Of a DNA stretch of 21,762 bases, positions 9,505 to 19,837 are shown piece after piece; within the stretch, counting starts at the first letter, position 1; each line of letters starts with the position of its first letter. This stretch comes from Skeletonema tropicum (Eukaryota; Bacillariophyta; Thalassiosirophyceae; Thalassiosirales; Thalassiosiraceae). The notes under the pieces are model-generated. The model was not told the DNA's origin. It did not search any database and was given only the letters and a program-made list of their open reading frames with translations. The stretch is from positions 1 to 21,762 of the forward strand of contig JAWZXG010000094.1 in assembly GCA_037178625.1 (NCBI GenBank). Direction: 5' to 3'. The translations under genes and the position numbers were made by a program.

Positions 9505-9851
9505 GATCGATGATCGTGCAGAAAAAGAGAAAAAGATGCCACCACAATGGCCTACAATGGCACCCCTAGTATGGCCGCCTATCTCAGTCCATGAGTATAT
9601 TTCATAAGGTATCGATGGCCCATCCCTTAAACGACATTATGGCGATTTTTTCGCAGCAGTGTGGCGTTTCGGCTGCTGTAGGGGTGGAGATAATATCATT
9701 GCAATCCACTTCATTGAGATTTGAAATGAAAACAACCACCTTCCCTGCACCCATCGAAGATGATAAACATCTATAGGCACTACCCCTCCGCTACCCATCG
9801 CCGATGATAATATGAAGTGAGATTCTGGTTGCTCGGAATGACCATTAAAGC

Positions 9852-10653
9852 CCCCCCACACCTCCAAAATACCAAGGACACAAGATGTGCACAAAATTGC
9901 ATAAATAATTTGACACTCTAACACAACAATAAGCCTGTAGACGGCGGATCGAGCGGCTCTAAAGACCGCAACTCATCAACATTATTATATATAAGAAGTG
10001 TCGGCTATTTATTGTCCATAATATTGCAATAGGCTGGATAAAAATAGCAACATCATAGACAGAAATGACATTTATGTAGCATGTATTAGTCATTTATTTA
10101 TGCGGTGTAGACAGTTGTAATAATAAAACCCTGCGGCTGAATAGTTGCAAAGGGTGTTGTCTGCGATATAGTTCACTGGATATTACTATTGGTAGGGTTT
10201 GTGCAACGTGGTGGCTATGAGAGTAGCGGCTATGATGTTAGATACTGACTGTCGAACGAAAAAACATGCATGCATGCAGTTGTGCTCGGAAAGCGCGCTG
10301 CACTTTTTTGTTAGCTGCTATCAAAATCTTATGCATCTACGATGCAATTTTGCTTGGAACGGCTCTAAGTAAGTAAGTGAGTATGTACTATAAAACGTTT
10401 CTGTTATAAGAATATGTTATTAAACAAGCATTGCAGAGCAACTTTATAGACGGATACATTGCAAAAAAAAATCCAACACGAAATCCACAGAATAATTTTG
10501 TCATCATGACACATTTATGTTACAACAACAAGCATTGCAGAGCAAATTTATAGACGGGTACATTGCACAAAAAAAAAACAGGCCCCGAGGGCCCGCGCCG
10601 CACTACACACCATACACAACATGCAGTCACAAATCGCCGCGCGCACCATTTCA
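9852..10653. other. Non-repeat spacer between the palindrome and the tandem array
   Basis: About 800 bp with no convincing gene on either strand. It holds an AT-rich stretch, a short ATGC-repeat run (CATGCATGCATGC near 10265), an AAGTAAGTAAGTGAG run near 10368, two A-rich tracts and the 40-bp direct repeat listed separately. No tRNA fold was recognised. Confidence 0.6.
10424..10567 (+). repeat. Diverged 40-bp direct repeat, 104 bp apart
   Basis: Starting ACAAGCATTGCAGAGCAA, copy 1 is 10424-10463 and copy 2 is 10528-10567, with 38 of 40 bases matching. Each is followed by an A-rich run. This looks like an old ~104-bp tandem duplication or two tails of related inserts. Confidence 0.8.
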
Positions 10654-10711
10654 TAATCCTGCAGAACAACGGTATTGTCATGTCGAGAGAGTCCCAATGC
10701 AAGTTGACCAA
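10654..10711 (+). repeat. 58-bp tail of the array unit (array start)
   Basis: Begins TAATCCTGCAGAACAACGG and ends GTTGACCAA, identical to the last 58 bp of units A-C. Upstream sequence is unrelated, so the tandem array begins here in the middle of a unit's end. Confidence 0.92.
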
Positions 10712-10854
10712 TTGTTATTTTGGAAAATATGAATCCCAATTTGTTGCCCACTAGATAACTAGCCATAATGACTTGGCACTTCCTTCTGCGGTAAGAAGAT
10801 CAAAGATAAACTAGTCACAGCATTTATTGAATGTCCCAAAACGCTTCCTTGAGT

Positions 10855-11124
10855 TCATTGGCGCTTCCACATAATGCAGATCTTTCCATCCTTACTATAC
10901 AGCCCGTCACGTAAATCGATGCTTGGGATGGCAGTTACGTTATGAGTTATGAGGCAAGACGATGATAAAATTGCAGTGTTGATGAGGATGACGGATGTAA
11001 TGTGTATTTGCCCCGCCCGCCTGGTTCTGGTTGAATCTCCAGCCCTCCTCCTCCATTGTTGATTCATTCCATCAGCACTCTGTTTTTGAGAGTCATTGCT
11101 ATCAGCGGCAGAATGAATGTCCAC
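10855..11124 (-). CDS. Hypothetical 89-residue open frame in each array unit
   Basis: Minus-strand frame at the start of the unit, repeated at 14994-15263, 17794-18063 and 20636-20905 with identical translation. It is Ser/Gln/Arg-rich at the start and has one hydrophobic stretch in the middle. I do not recognise it. Identity across copies only reflects the young age of the array, so it is not evidence of selection. Confidence 0.15.
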   Translation of the reverse strand: MDIHSAADSNDSQKQSADGMNQQWRRRAGDSTRTRRAGQIHITSVILINTAILSSSCLITHNVTAIPSIDLRDGLYSKDGKICIMWKRQ

Positions 11125-11232
11125 CGTCCACCCTCAGTTGCCTCTCTTATGAGACAATGATACAACGTTGTGTGATGCTACATCGCTCGGTGCTCGGTGC
11201 CTATGGTACCTGTGCTGCTGTGTTTCCATATT

Positions 11233-11316
11233 CCCGTTTCTGCCCAAACTTGTCCCGTTTCTGCCCAAACTTGTCCCGTTTCTGCCCAAACTTGTCCCGT
11301 TTCTGCCCAAACTTGT
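11233..11316 (+). repeat. 21-bp minisatellite, 4 copies (unit A)
   Basis: The unit starts CCCGTTTCTGCCCAAAC and repeats exactly four times. Because 21 is a multiple of 3, frames stay open across it on both strands (SRFCPNL on plus, RNGTSLG on minus). Confidence 0.97.
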
Positions 11317-11495
11317 CCCAGGTTGATATCTCATGCACGCTCATGATGATTTAATAGGTTGAAGATCCAAGCGACGCATTCTTTCGCAGTCCATGGCAGG
11401 TAGTCGCTCGATTTATTGGCCTGTAGAAGTAATTGGGCGTCATAATAGTACTGGAAATCACGTGTGGTGTGGGTGGCACGTCGGCAGGGTGTGAC

Positions 11496-12898
11496 ATGCC
11501 GCCGAGACCTAGCGACAAAAGGAGCTTGTATGGCAGGATGGCAGGAGATAATATATCTACAATGGTTGATGGACACTATATCTTTGATTTGCCTCTCTAC
11601 AGTAATCTAGCATTCAGCTTAACGGTTGAAAGGGCGAAATATTTGGAGACGGAGCGTGTAGATGCTAATTCGGTTGCACAGTCCATCGTCAAAAGTGTCG
11701 AAAACTACGACTCCGCCAATAGGTAGGCTTGCTGAATTCAACTTGAACCGAGTTGCTGTTGCAAGAGGTGGGGAGCACAATCAGGCCCGTTATGATGAGG
11801 GAACTTGGGATTCATACTTCCAAGCCCCCGATTTCGACTGGAATATCATCAAGCAGACTGAGCGTCAGTGTATGCTCGTGTTCTGTGACCTATTCTCTAC
11901 CGGCTATGCCCATTCTGCTCACTTGCCGTCTTCTATCTATTTGGTGGTCTCCGCCGTGACAATGTTAGTGCTCTCAAAGCGCCCTACATCTTCCCCCACT
12001 TGAGAAATATGAAAAATGAAAGTGTTGCAACTAGAATGACAAAAATTCTCCGCAATAATATTGAGCACGAGCTCCGTCGGAAAACGTTGTTCACGTCACG
12101 ATCGATGAGAAAGGGCAGCATGACCGAGTTCCGGTTACACCGCCCGAGATCTATCTTACGAGGAGGAACTTGCTCGCAGTGGGCATACAATTCTACCCGC
12201 CAACACCTTTGGAGAAGACAATGCTTCTATGGGCATCAGAAGAGCATCCCACCAAGAAGCAGAAGGCCACGGCAAGTACCCCTCCAGAATCAGAGACAGC
12301 CAATGCAGGTACCACCTAACAATCAGCCTACAATACCGTTGTGGCTAATGCCATCAAATCTACAGGGAACAATAAGACTGGTGGTGTTACTGTCCTGACT
12401 GAGTTGGAGAGGTTTGTGGAAGTTGGCACCATTAGTAAAAAACAAAAGGATTTTCTTAGTGCCGGCAGTGTGGGGCTTGTTTCAAAGTCCATCCTCAATG
12501 ATATATGAAGAATGATTTGATTATTGGACTCCCTGATTATAATTCCCTGGGGTCTGAAGGGGCTAGGTATTGCAGGGGAGTGACTGCTACTGCCATGGTC
12601 ATCACTGCCGAGCAGTGGAAGGAGTTGTGCAATTTGGAGCCGACCGATCTCGATAATGATATCAATCGCAGGTTGTCGACCTTGAAGTGCAAGCACAGCT
12701 TCATCAAAGCGACAAAAGAAGCAAGGCAACATCAAGTATTCACAGTCTTGCCGAGAGAATTCAAAAGTTATGAAGAAACGGAAAGACGATGGTATGAGTG
12801 ATTTAGAGACTAAGAACAAAATTCTTCGTGAGATTGGAATTCAAAGTGGACAGCAATCACTCCGTGATGTATTTTCTCGGAGAAGTTCTAGTACGTAG
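11496..12898 (+). pseudogene. Decayed tyrosine-recombinase-like gene (unit A)
   Basis: Coding-like text changes frame repeatedly: 11496-11726; about 11720-11888 (LNRVAVARGGEHNQARYDEG); 11889-12143 (FPHLRNMKNES, SRSMRKGSMTEFRLHR); 12148-12348 (DLSYEEELARSGHT); 12329-12508; 12505-12801; 12770-12898 (ends GQQSLRDVFSRRSSST). Tyrosine recombinases have an R..E box I, a (H)xxR box II followed by T, and a GH box III. RGGE, SRSMRKGSMT and ARSGHT fit that order, and I associate similar text with Crypton/Ndc10-like genes in diatoms. No confident catalytic Tyr was found. Some frame changes could be introns, but the LHR/DLSY change near 12144 has no GT-AG pair, so I infer a pseudogene. The family call is tentative; the frame disruption is directly visible. 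Confidence 0.45.
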
Positions 12899-13553
12899 TT
12901 AATTGTTACTCCTATGTAATAGTTCAAAGTGGACAGCAATCACTCTGTGATATTGCTTGCTGGACCTGGCTGTGGCACGTGTATTATTGCTCTAGTAATA
13001 GGATGGATATCTACGAGTACTTGAATTTACTTTACTTTGACTTCTAAGTACTCCCCCTCCATGCATGCATTCATTTCTATTCATTTCCCACTTGGGAAGT
13101 TTGGCAATCTCCGCTGCCGAGGGGCCAGTGGAACGGACAGCCTTGGCTTCAGTAACGGCATCATTGAAAGACTTTACACTTCTGAAAATGCAGCCAATGA
13201 TGCATGACGAGTGAATATACGAATCATGATTCAGTCATGACCATGGCGCATAAACTAACAAAGTCACCAGAACTGCCAAGAGGAATTACTTGCAAACTCA
13301 ACCAGGATGACCAATCACCTAGGCCTCTCCTTGATGCTGCTGCCCAATTTCGATAGCTACATTTCCATCCTCTGCACCCACTACACCACTTCCAACGACA
13401 CAAACTGAAAGTAACACTGGTTGATCGCATCCACGATAATCCAAGCGCTTGCAGTCGCCACCTTCCACCTTCCGTATCGAGTCGGATTCTACTGGTAATC
13501 CTGCAGAACAACGGTATTGTCATGTCGAGAGAGTCCCAATGCAAGTTGACCAA
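12899..13553. other. 3' part of the array unit, no convincing gene
   Basis: About 650 bp repeated at 16996-17650 and 19838-20492. It contains a CATGCATGCAT run, two near-repeats of GTGGACAGCAATCACT (around 12847 and 12929) and a 109-codon minus-strand frame at 13224-13553. In unit B the 17397 substitution places a stop in that minus frame. A plus-strand frame runs from here across the unit junction and ends ESQFVAH in the next unit. Coding status of all is doubtful. Confidence 0.4.
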
Positions 13554-13554
13554 T

Positions 13555-13941
13555 CCAAGCTTCGACTATTGTCAAGCTTAGGCTTATTCCGGAAATCTGA
13601 GGAGCTCTAATGAAGTAGATAGAGTGTGTAACATTATATGTACGTGGGCACAACCATCCATCCCACGCAAAGACGTTGACCGGTATTTGAATTTGCAAAA
13701 TCTCATTCACAACTTTCACTTCAGAAAGCTCTATTTTGGGGTGATGGACAGGCAAGCGGGTGTCCGGACTCTATCCCCACTTTTCCGTCATCCCCTGGTC
13801 CGAGCGAGCTTGCTTGCTGCCACATTGCATCGTGTGGGTTTTTCGCATGGTTGTCTAGAGATAGTTTTAAGTGTCACAACACCCACAGTCTGTCTGTTGT
13901 GTTTGATGAAAGGAACCTCCTCAACCTCAAGTATCCCTTGA
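13555..13941 (+). other. 5' part of the insertion, no recognised gene
   Basis: About 390 bp between the insertion's left end and the helicase fragment. An open frame at 13624-13941 has no recognisable domain, and frame choice is uncertain. A stretch near 13890-13980 reads coding-like in another frame (FDERNLLNLKYPLSA), possibly a further frame-broken piece. Confidence 0.35.
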
Positions 13942-14684
13942 GTGCATGCAGAGAAGGACAGAGCGATGACGAGCAAGAACCGAGGTCCAGTCTATGACTT
14001 GATGATGTCCTCTGATGGAGTGGGGGGAGCAAATGGAGCTAAAATCGAGCCTGCACTACGCATCTACCCCGGATCCCACCATATGTGCATAAGGAATGAG
14101 GATCTTGATCAAGGGCGAGGCAACGGGACTCTTCGCAAGTGCTTGAAACTCAAACTCAAAAAGGATGGGCGGGAGAGGAGGTGGAAAAATTGGGATGGAA
14201 AGAAGGTATGGACTGTGTCGGTTGACGACATCGGGTGAGTGGAGTTCGAGCATTACCCAACCACAAGCACCAAAGCACGGACCTTCAAGCTCAAACCACA
14301 AGAATTCTCAGCCACAATCAAGTTCCCTCTGACTGAAACAATAACTACAACCATAGGCAACGCCAAGGTCAAACAGGTTCCTGTCAACTCTAACATAGCA
14401 ACAACAGGCCACAAGCTGCAGGGGATGTTCAAAGACGTCCTCATCGTCAATGACTGGAATTATCGATCGTGAACTGGGTCTACGTTGTCTTGTCGAGGGT
14501 GAGAACACTAGCTGGACTCTATCTGATGAAAACCTTAGACCTGGAACGCAGCTTCAACGTCCCTCAGAATCTCATTCGCTTCGAGCAACGATTGAAGGCC
14601 AACAAAGAACTACGTACCAATTCTCGACATGTTGGGTTACCAATCAAATGCGGAGATCGAAACGATGCAGTGAAGAGTTCATAA
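13942..14684 (+). pseudogene. Broken PIF1-like helicase C-terminal fragment in the insertion
   Basis: The frame from 13942 meets TGA at 14236-14238, continues in the same frame as VEFEHYP, and carries PVNSNIATTGHKLQGM (about 14380-14430), a motif V-like segment. At about 14469 one base appears missing: WNYRS ends at a stop while NWVYVVLSRVRTLAGLYL, a motif VI-like segment, continues in the adjacent frame to 14684. This is the tail of a PIF1-family helicase; Walker motifs are not present in the insert. The TGA probably replaces a Trp codon (inference from the related proteins I recall). GTGAGT at 14235 could be read as a splice donor, but the sequence after it is coding-like. It differs clearly from the helicase tail in the palindrome arms. 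Confidence 0.65.
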
Positions 14685-15371
14685 GTCATCTAAAAGTAAT
14701 AAGAAAGTTCATAGAAATAGAAATAGCAGCTTAGCAGATTTTGACAGAAAACAAGAACTTATTCTTACAGTAGTGCGAGCTCTGAGAGTGAGAGAGAAGA
14801 GAGCGGAAGCACGAAAGCCGGGAGAAGCTTGCCCTGCCGCCGCACGCCAATTGTTATTTTGGAAAATATGAATCCCAATTTGTTGCCCACTAGATAACTA
14901 GCCATAATGACTTGGCACTTCCTTCTGCGGTAAGAAGATCAAAGATAAACTAGTCACAGCATTTATTGAATGTCCCAAAACGCTTCCTTGAGTTCATTGG
15001 CGCTTCCACATAATGCAGATCTTTCCATCCTTACTATACAGCCCGTCACGTAAATCGATGCTTGGGATGGCAGTTACGTTATGAGTTATGAGGCAAGACG
15101 ATGATAAAATTGCAGTGTTGATGAGGATGACGGATGTAATGTGTATTTGCCCCGCCCGCCTGGTTCTGGTTGAATCTCCAGCCCTCCTCCTCCATTGTTG
15201 ATTCATTCCATCAGCACTCTGTTTTTGAGAGTCATTGCTATCAGCGGCAGAATGAATGTCCACCGTCCACCCTCAGTTGCCTCTCTTATGAGACAATGAT
15301 ACAACGTTGTGTGATGCTACATCGCTCGGTGCTCGGTGCCTATGGTACCTGTGCTGCTGTGTTTCCATATT

Positions 15372-15413
15372 CCCGTTTCTGCCCAAACTTGTCCCGTTTC
15401 TGCCCAAACTTGT
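15372..15413 (+). repeat. 21-bp minisatellite, 2 copies (unit B)
   Basis: Same 21-bp unit as in A, only two copies. This fully explains the 42-bp shorter unit B. Confidence 0.97.
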
Positions 15414-15592
15414 CCCAGGTTGATATCTCATGCACGCTCATGATGATTTAATAGGTTGAAGATCCAAGCGACGCATTCTTTCGCAGTCCATGGCAGGTAG
15501 TCGCTCGATTTATTGGCCTGTAGAAGTAATTGGGCGTCATAATAGTACTGGAAATCACGTGTGGTGTGGGTGGCACGTCGGCAGGGTGTGAC

Positions 15593-16995
15593 ATGCCGCC
15601 GAGACCTAGCGACAAAAGGAGCTTGTATGGCAGGATGGCAGGAGATAATATATCTACAATGGTTGATGGACACTATATCTTTGATTTGCCTCTCTACAGT
15701 AATCTAGCATTCAGCTTAACGGTTGAAAGGGCGAAATATTTGGAGACGGAGCGTGTAGATGCTAATTCGGTTGCACAGTCCATCGTCAAAAGTGTCGAAA
15801 ACTACGACTCCGCCAATAGGTAGGCTTGCTGAATTCAACTTGAACCGAGTTGCTGTTGCAAGAGGTGGGGAGCACAATCAGGCCCGTTATGATGAGGGAA
15901 CTTGGGATTCATACTTCCAAGCCCCCGATTTCGACTGGAATATCATCAAGCAGACTGAGCGTCAGTGTATGCTCGTGTTCTGTGACCTATTCTCTACCGG
16001 CTATGCCCATTCTGCTCACTTGCCGTCTTCTATCTATTTGGTGGTCTCCGCCGTGACAATGTTAGTGCTCTCAAAGCGCCCTACATCTTCCCCCACTTGA
16101 GAAATATGAAAAATGAAAGTGTTGCAACTAGAATGACAAAAATTCTCCGCAATAATATTGAGCACGAGCTCCGTCGGAAAACGTTGTTCATGTCACGATC
16201 GATGAGAAAGGGCAGCATGACCGAGTTCCGGTTACACCGCCCGAGATCTATCTTACGAGGAGGAACTTGCTCGCAGTGGGCATACAATTCTACCCGCCAA
16301 CACCTTTGGAGAAGACAATGCTTCTATGGGCATCAGAAGAGCATCCCACCAAGAAGCAGAAGGCCACGGCAAGTACCCCTCCAGAATCAGAGACAGCCAA
16401 TGCAGGTACCACCTAACAATCAGCCTACAATACCGTTGTGGCTAATGCCATCAAATCTACAGGGAACAATAAGACTGGTGGTGTTACTGTCCTGACTGAG
16501 TTGGAGAGGTTTGTGGAAGTTGGCACCATTAGTAAAAAACAAAAGGATTTTCTTAGTGCCGGCAGTGTGGGGCTTGTTTCAAAGTCCATCCTCAATGATA
16601 TTTGAAGAATGATTTGATTATTGGACTCCCTGATTATAATTCCCTGGGGTCTGAAGGGGCTAGGTATTGCAGGGGAGTGACTGCTACTGCCATGGTCATC
16701 ACTGCCGAGCAGTGGAAGGAGTTGTGCAATTTGGAGCCGACCGATCTCGATAATGATATCAATCGCAGGTTGTCGACCTTGAAGTGCAAGCACAGCTTCA
16801 TCAAAGCGACAAAAGAAGCAAGGCAACATCAAGTATTCACAGTCTTGCCGAGAGAATTCAAAAGTTATGAAGAAACGGAAAGACGATGGTATGAGTGATT
16901 TAGAGACTAAGAACAAAATTCTTCGTGAGATTGGAATTCAAAGTGGACAGCAATCACTCCGTGATGTATTTTCTCGGAGAAGTTCTAGTACGTAG
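15593..16995 (+). pseudogene. Decayed tyrosine-recombinase-like gene (unit B)
   Basis: Same broken gene as in unit A, offset by 4097. It has the same frame changes, so the decay predates amplification of the array. One private change at 16191 (T) gives Met for Thr just before the SRSMRKG box. Confidence 0.45.
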
Positions 16996-18171
16996 TTAAT
17001 TGTTACTCCTATGTAATAGTTCAAAGTGGACAGCAATCACTCTGTGATATTGCTTGCTGGACCTGGCTGTGGCACGTGTATTATTGCTCTAGTAATAGGA
17101 TGGATATCTACGAGTACTTGAATTTACTTTACTTTGACTTCTAAGTACTCCCCCTCCATGCATGCATTCATTTCTATTCATTTCCCACTTGGGAAGTTTG
17201 GCAATCTCCGCTGCCGAGGGGCCAGTGGAACGGACAGCCTTGGCTTCAGTAACGGCATCATTGAAAGACTTTACACTTCTGAAAATGCAGCCAATGATGC
17301 ATGACGAGTGAATATACGAATCATGATTCAGTCATGACCATGGCGCATAAACTAACAAAGTCACCAGAACTGCCAAGAGGAATTACTTGCAAACTCTACC
17401 AGGATGACCAATCACCTAGGCCTCTCCTTGATGCTGCTGCCCAATTTCGATAGCTACATTTCCATCCTCTGCACCCACTACACCACTTCCAACGACACAA
17501 ACTGAAAGTAACACTGGTTGATCGCATCCACGATAATCCAAGCGCTTGCAGTCGCCACCTTCCACCTTCCGTATCGAGTCGGATTCTACTGGTAATCCTG
17601 CAGAACAACGGTATTGTCATGTCGAGAGAGTCCCAATGCAAGTTGACCAATTGTTATTTTGGAAAATATGAATCCCAATTTGTTGCCCACTAGATAACTA
17701 GCCATAATGACTTGGCACTTCCTTCTGCGGTAAGAAGATCAAAGATAAACTAGTCACAGCATTTATTGAATGTCCCAAAACGCTTCCTTGAGTTCATTGG
17801 CGCTTCCACATAATGCAGATCTTTCCATCCTTACTATACAGCCCGTCACGTAAATCGATGCTTGGGATGGCAGTTACGTTATGAGTTATGAGGCAAGACG
17901 ATGATAAAATTGCAGTGTTGATGAGGATGACGGATGTAATGTGTATTTGCCCCGCCCGCCTGGTTCTGGTTGAATCTCCAGCCCTCCTCCTCCATTGTTG
18001 ATTCATTCCATCAGCACTCTGTTTTTGAGAGTCATTGCTATCAGCGGCAGAATGAATGTCCACCGTCCACCCTCAGTTGCCTCTCTTATGAGACAATGAT
18101 ACAACGTTGTGTGATGCTACATCGCTCGGTGCTCGGTGCCTATGGTACCTGTGCTGCTGTGTTTCCATATT

Positions 18172-18255
18172 CCCGTTTCTGCCCAAACTTGTCCCGTTTC
18201 TGCCCAAACTTGTCCCGTTTCTGCCCAAACTTGTCCCGTTTCTGCCCAAACTTGT
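18172..18255 (+). repeat. 21-bp minisatellite, 4 copies (unit C)
   Basis: Four exact copies, as in unit A. Confidence 0.97.
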
Positions 18256-18434
18256 CCCAGGTTGATATCTCATGCACGCTCATGATGATTTAATAGGTTG
18301 AAGATCCAAGCGACGCATTCTTTCGCAGTCCATGGCAGGTAGTCGCTCGATTTATTGGCCTGTAGAAGTAATTGGGCGTCATAATAGTACTGGAAATCAC
18401 GTGTGGTGTGGGTGGCACGTCGGCAGGGTGTGAC

Positions 18435-19837
18435 ATGCCGCCGAGACCTAGCGACAAAAGGAGCTTGTATGGCAGGATGGCAGGAGATAATATATCTACA
18501 ATGGTTGATGGACACTATATCTTTGATTTGCCTCTCTACAGTAATCTAGCATTCAGCTTAACGGTTGAAAGGGCGAAATATTTGGAGACGGAGCGTGTAG
18601 ATGCTAATTCGGTTGCACAGTCCATCGTCAAAAGTGTCGAAAACTACGACTCCGCCAATAGGTAGGCTTGCTGAATTCAACTTGAACCGAGTTGCTGTTG
18701 CAAGAGGTGGGGAGCACAATCAGGCCCGTTATGATGAGGGAACTTGGGATTCATACTTCCAAGCCCCCGATTTCGACTGGAATATCATCAAGCAGACTGA
18801 GCGTCAGTGTATGCTCGTGTTCTGTGACCTATTCTCTACCGGCTATGCCCATTCTGCTCACTTGCCGTCTTCTATCTATTTGGTGGTCTCCGCCGTGACA
18901 ATGTTAGTGCTCTCAAAGCGCCCTACATCTTCCCCCACTTGAGAAATATGAAAAATGAAAGTGTTGCAACTAGAATGACAAAAATTCTCCGCAATAATAT
19001 TGAGCACGAGCTCCGTCGGAAAACGTTGTTCACGTCACGATCGATGAGAAAGGGCAGCATGACCGAGTTCCGGTTACACCGCCCGAGATCTATCTTACGA
19101 GGAGGAACTTGCTCGCAGTGGGCATACAATTCTACCCGCCAACACCTTTGGAGAAGACAATGCTTCTATGGGCATCAGAAGAGCATCCCACCAAGAAGCA
19201 GAAGGCCACGGCAAGTACCCCTCCAGAATCAGAGACAGCCAATGCAGGTACCACCTAACAATCAGCCTACAATACCGTTGTGGCTAATGCCATCAAATCT
19301 ACAGGGAACAATAAGACTGGTGGTGTTACTGTCCTGACTGAGTTGGAGAGGTTTGTGGAAGTTGGCACCATTAGTAAAAAACAAAAGGATTTTCTTAGTG
19401 CCGGCAGTGTGGGGCTTGTTTCAAAGTCCATCCTCAATGATATTTGAAGAATGATTTGATTATTGGACTCCCTGATTATAATTCCCTGGGGTCTGAAGGG
19501 GCTAGGTATTGCAGGGGAGTGACTGCTACTGCCATGGTCATCACTGCCGAGCAGTGGAAGGAGTTGTGCAATTTGGAGCCGACCGATCTCGATAATGATA
19601 TCAATCGCAGGTTGTCGACCTTGAAGTGCAAGCACAGCTTCATCAAAGCGACAAAAGAAGCAAGGCAACATCAAGTATTCACAGTCTTGCCGAGAGAATT
19701 CAAAAGTTATGAAGAAACGGAAAGACGATGGTATGAGTGATTTAGAGACTAAGAACAAAATTCTTCGTGAGATTGGAATTCAAAGTGGACAGCAATCACT
19801 CCGTGATGTATTTTCTCGGAGAAGTTCTAGTACGTAG
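18435..19837 (+). pseudogene. Decayed tyrosine-recombinase-like gene (unit C)
   Basis: Same broken gene, offset by 6939 from unit A. RGGE, SRSMRKG and ARSGHT pieces lie in different frames exactly as in A. A T at 19444 replaces the A seen at 12505, so the sixth segment lacks an ATG there. Confidence 0.45.

Larger units (their letters stand above)
6291..9851 (-). repeat. Right arm of the large inverted repeat
   Basis: This is the reverse complement of the left arm, about 99.5% identical by eye. Its outer end, at a C7 tract (9851-9857), is the last position that can be paired with the window; similarity beyond it would require sequence left of base 1. Because the two arms carry distinct indels and substitutions, they are two real, independently evolving copies rather than one read folded back. 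This arm holds the intact version of the gene. Confidence 0.97.
10712..13553 (+). repeat. Tandem array unit A (2842 bp)
   Basis: First full unit, from TTGTTATTTTGG to GTTGACCAA. It carries 4 copies of the 21-bp minisatellite. Same length as unit C; the substitution noticed is A at 12505 where B and C have T. A decayed tyrosine-recombinase-like gene fills its middle. Confidence 0.95.
13555..14846 (+). mobile_element. 1292-bp insertion between units A and B with CCAAT direct repeats
   Basis: Unit A ends GTTGACCAAT and unit B begins after CCAAT. In the uninterrupted B-C and C-D junctions there is a single GACCAATTG. The insert is therefore bounded by CCAAT at 13550-13554 and 14847-14851, fitting a 5-bp target-site duplication. 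An alternative reading is a Helitron-type insertion between A and T (5' end TCCAAGC), but the 3' end CCAA is not the usual CTRR. No clear terminal inverted repeat is visible, only a shared CAAGCTTC near both ends. It carries a decayed helicase tail. Confidence 0.75.
14851..17650 (+). repeat. Tandem array unit B (2800 bp)
   Basis: Identical in layout to A and C but exactly 42 bp shorter, explained by two missing minisatellite copies. Private substitutions noticed are T at 16191 and T at 17397. It is separated from unit A by the helicase-bearing insertion and joined directly to unit C. Confidence 0.95.

Noticed and set aside
1..9851. Palindrome as a fold-back sequencing artefact
   Set aside because: The arms differ by at least four indels and about 15 substitutions, and the satellite loop is not itself palindromic; a read folded on itself would give identical arms. 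Misassembly of two real loci is not excluded.
9637..9924. 95-codon minus-strand frame spanning the right arm's outer edge
   Set aside because: It starts in unique spacer and runs into the arm; the part inside the arm has no recognised domain and the frame stops at the conserved TAA.
9930..9980. Possible tRNA-like fold in GGCGGATCGAGCGGCTCTAA region
   Set aside because: No B-box (GGTTCRANNCC) and no cloverleaf could be traced.
12328..12819. 163-codon minus-strand frame in each array unit
   Set aside because: It is antisense to the coding-like segments TELERFVEVGTIS and ITAEQWKELCN on the plus strand; no recognisable domain, and identical only because the units are young copies.
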